A stretch of 5,253 nucleotides of DNA from Aequorivita sp. Lineage in GTDB: Bacteria; Bacteroidota; Bacteroidia; Flavobacteriales; Flavobacteriaceae. The notes under the pieces were generated by a model. The model saw nothing but the letters and a program-made list of their open reading frames with translations, had not been told where the DNA came from and searched no databases. Positions 4,353 through 5,253 of this stretch are shown here, piece after piece (position 1 is the stretch's first letter; every line of letters starts with the position of its first letter). The stretch lies in NCBI GenBank assembly GCA_002733915.1, contig NVXN01000004.1, forward strand, positions 196,288 through 201,540, given 5' to 3'. A program made the position numbers and the translations under genes.

Positions 4353-5253
4353 ATGAAAAAACTTTTAAAACCAGCAAGCATAGGCTTCTATATCCTTATG
4401 CTTTTAGTATGTTTTGTCCTCGGGCTTTATTTTGCCGGAGCAATAGATGCAGGTAAAAACCAAGGACTCGCAGGCGGTGCAATAGTAGTGGGCTATGGAG
4501 TGATTTTTGCAGGAGTGGGGTTTATTGCCTCCTTCTTTATAGCATATTATGTAGCTACAAAAGTAATTGTTAAGTTTAACCTTTTTCTATTACTAATTTT
4601 GCTGGCATCTGTAGGCTATAAATACTTTGAGTTCCAGCAACGGGATAAACTTCAAAAAGAAGAAAACGAAAAATTTGACCCTCCATCCACTATTCCAACT
4701 TCACGAACAGAACCATTGGGAATGGCAAAGCTATATTCCCGTCAAGTTAATGACGGGGTTTCCCAAAAAATCTTGAATGAAGAAAACAGCGACATGGGAA
4801 TGGGCTTTTTTTCACCTAACTATTATGACAATCCTACCTTATATTTCTACGGAAATCCCAATCTTGAAAAATCATTAATGGACCACATTCCTTACGACAG
4901 CATTAGCTTTAGACGAAATAAATTTAATCAATTTGAAATAGCCACCGCGCCTCCATTTTTGGTGCCGGAATATTTAAAATTGGATTATGACAGACTGTAT
5001 TTTAAAGTGGTGAGTGTAAGTGAAGATTTTATTGAAGTAGTTGTAAATAAAACCAACGGACAAACTTCCTATGTGGATAGGCGTGCAGGACAATTAATTT
5101 ACTGGCCAGAATTCCTGTTGAGTATGCATTCGATTGAATTTCTACCCAATTCAAAAGAAAAAGTACACGTGCGTTCCTTTGAAAATTCCGGAGAAGAAAA
5201 CACGCCCCACCAATTTATGAAAGCCATTCAAATTAAAGGCGATTGGATGAAAG
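4353..5253 (+). CDS. Unrecognised membrane protein with three N-terminal helices and a large soluble domain (3' truncated)
   Basis: The frame runs open from the ATG at 4353 to the window end (300 residues plus one base), so the C-terminus is missing. I do not recognise the family. Residues 1-7 are basic (MKKLLKP). Three hydrophobic segments follow at about 9-30, 41-67 and 75-88. Positive residues flank them (K70, K74, K90, R97, K99), with a charged stretch QQRDKLQKEENEK at 95-107. By the positive-inside rule the soluble part is more likely cytoplasmic, but this is uncertain. The soluble region from about 120 contains a beta-rich stretch at 212-262 (YFKVVSVSEDFIEVVVNKTNG, then YVDRRAG and WPEFLLSMHSIEFL) that looks like a small SH3-like barrel. 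The start lies 2 nt after the vWA stop, so the two are surely co-transcribed and may act together at the envelope. No catalytic motif is visible. Confidence 0.85.
   Translation, partial: MKKLLKPASIGFYILMLLVCFVLGLYFAGAIDAGKNQGLAGGAIVVGYGVIFAGVGFIASFFIAYYVATKVIVKFNLFLLLILLASVGYKYFEFQQRDKLQKEENEKFDPPSTIPTSRTEPLGMAKLYSRQVNDGVSQKILNEENSDMGMGFFSPNYYDNPTLYFYGNPNLEKSLMDHIPYDSISFRRNKFNQFEIATAPPFLVPEYLKLDYDRLYFKVVSVSEDFIEVVVNKTNGQTSYVDRRAGQLIYWPEFLLSMHSIEFLPNSKEKVHVRSFENSGEENTPHQFMKAIQIKGDWMK

Noticed and set aside
1..5253. CRISPR arrays, tRNA/rRNA genes, insertion sequences
   Set aside because: No spaced repeat array, no cloverleaf-like segment and no transposase or terminal repeats were seen; intergenic gaps are all 150 bp or less.

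Overview
The window looks like a piece of a Bacteroidota chromosome, most likely from a member of the Flavobacteriaceae. The base composition is AT-rich. Start codons sit in A-rich leaders without clear Shine-Dalgarno sequences. Candidate promoters match the Bacteroidota -7 element (TAnnTTTG). The peroxiredoxin / thioredoxin-like / small DUF-like gene trio also resembles gene sets I know from flavobacteria. The genus cannot be fixed from this sequence. All genes lie on the + strand.

Layout: (1) Bases 1-533 hold the C-terminal part of an NhaC-type Na+/H+ antiporter, cut by the window start. (2) A 150-bp intergenic region carries a perfect inverted repeat resembling the core of an OxyR/LysR-type operator, about 40 bp upstream of a perfect -7 element. 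(3) Bases 684-1866 form a tight three-gene operon: an AhpC/Prx1-type 2-Cys peroxiredoxin, a small thioredoxin-like protein with a WCGNC active site, and an 82-residue protein resembling DUF6952. It ends in a strong intrinsic terminator (1889-1928). (4) Bases 2012-2871 hold tpx (thiol peroxidase, whose usual resolving cysteine is replaced by valine) and dgkA (lipid kinase), joined by a 1-nt stop/start overlap. (5) Bases 2956-5253 hold a secreted von Willebrand factor A protein with three C-terminal tandem repeats, followed 2 nt later by an unrecognised three-helix membrane protein that runs off the window end.

The first half after nhaC is a peroxide-defence block. Two different peroxidases are present, and a thioredoxin-like protein sits where a dedicated electron donor would be expected; no ahpF is visible. 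The last two genes appear to be an envelope module of unknown role. No mobile element, RNA gene or CRISPR array was seen. The most interesting points are the non-canonical Tpx, the OxyR-like site, a 14-bp inverted repeat that could mask the vWA start codon in read-through mRNA, and the vWA/membrane-protein pair.
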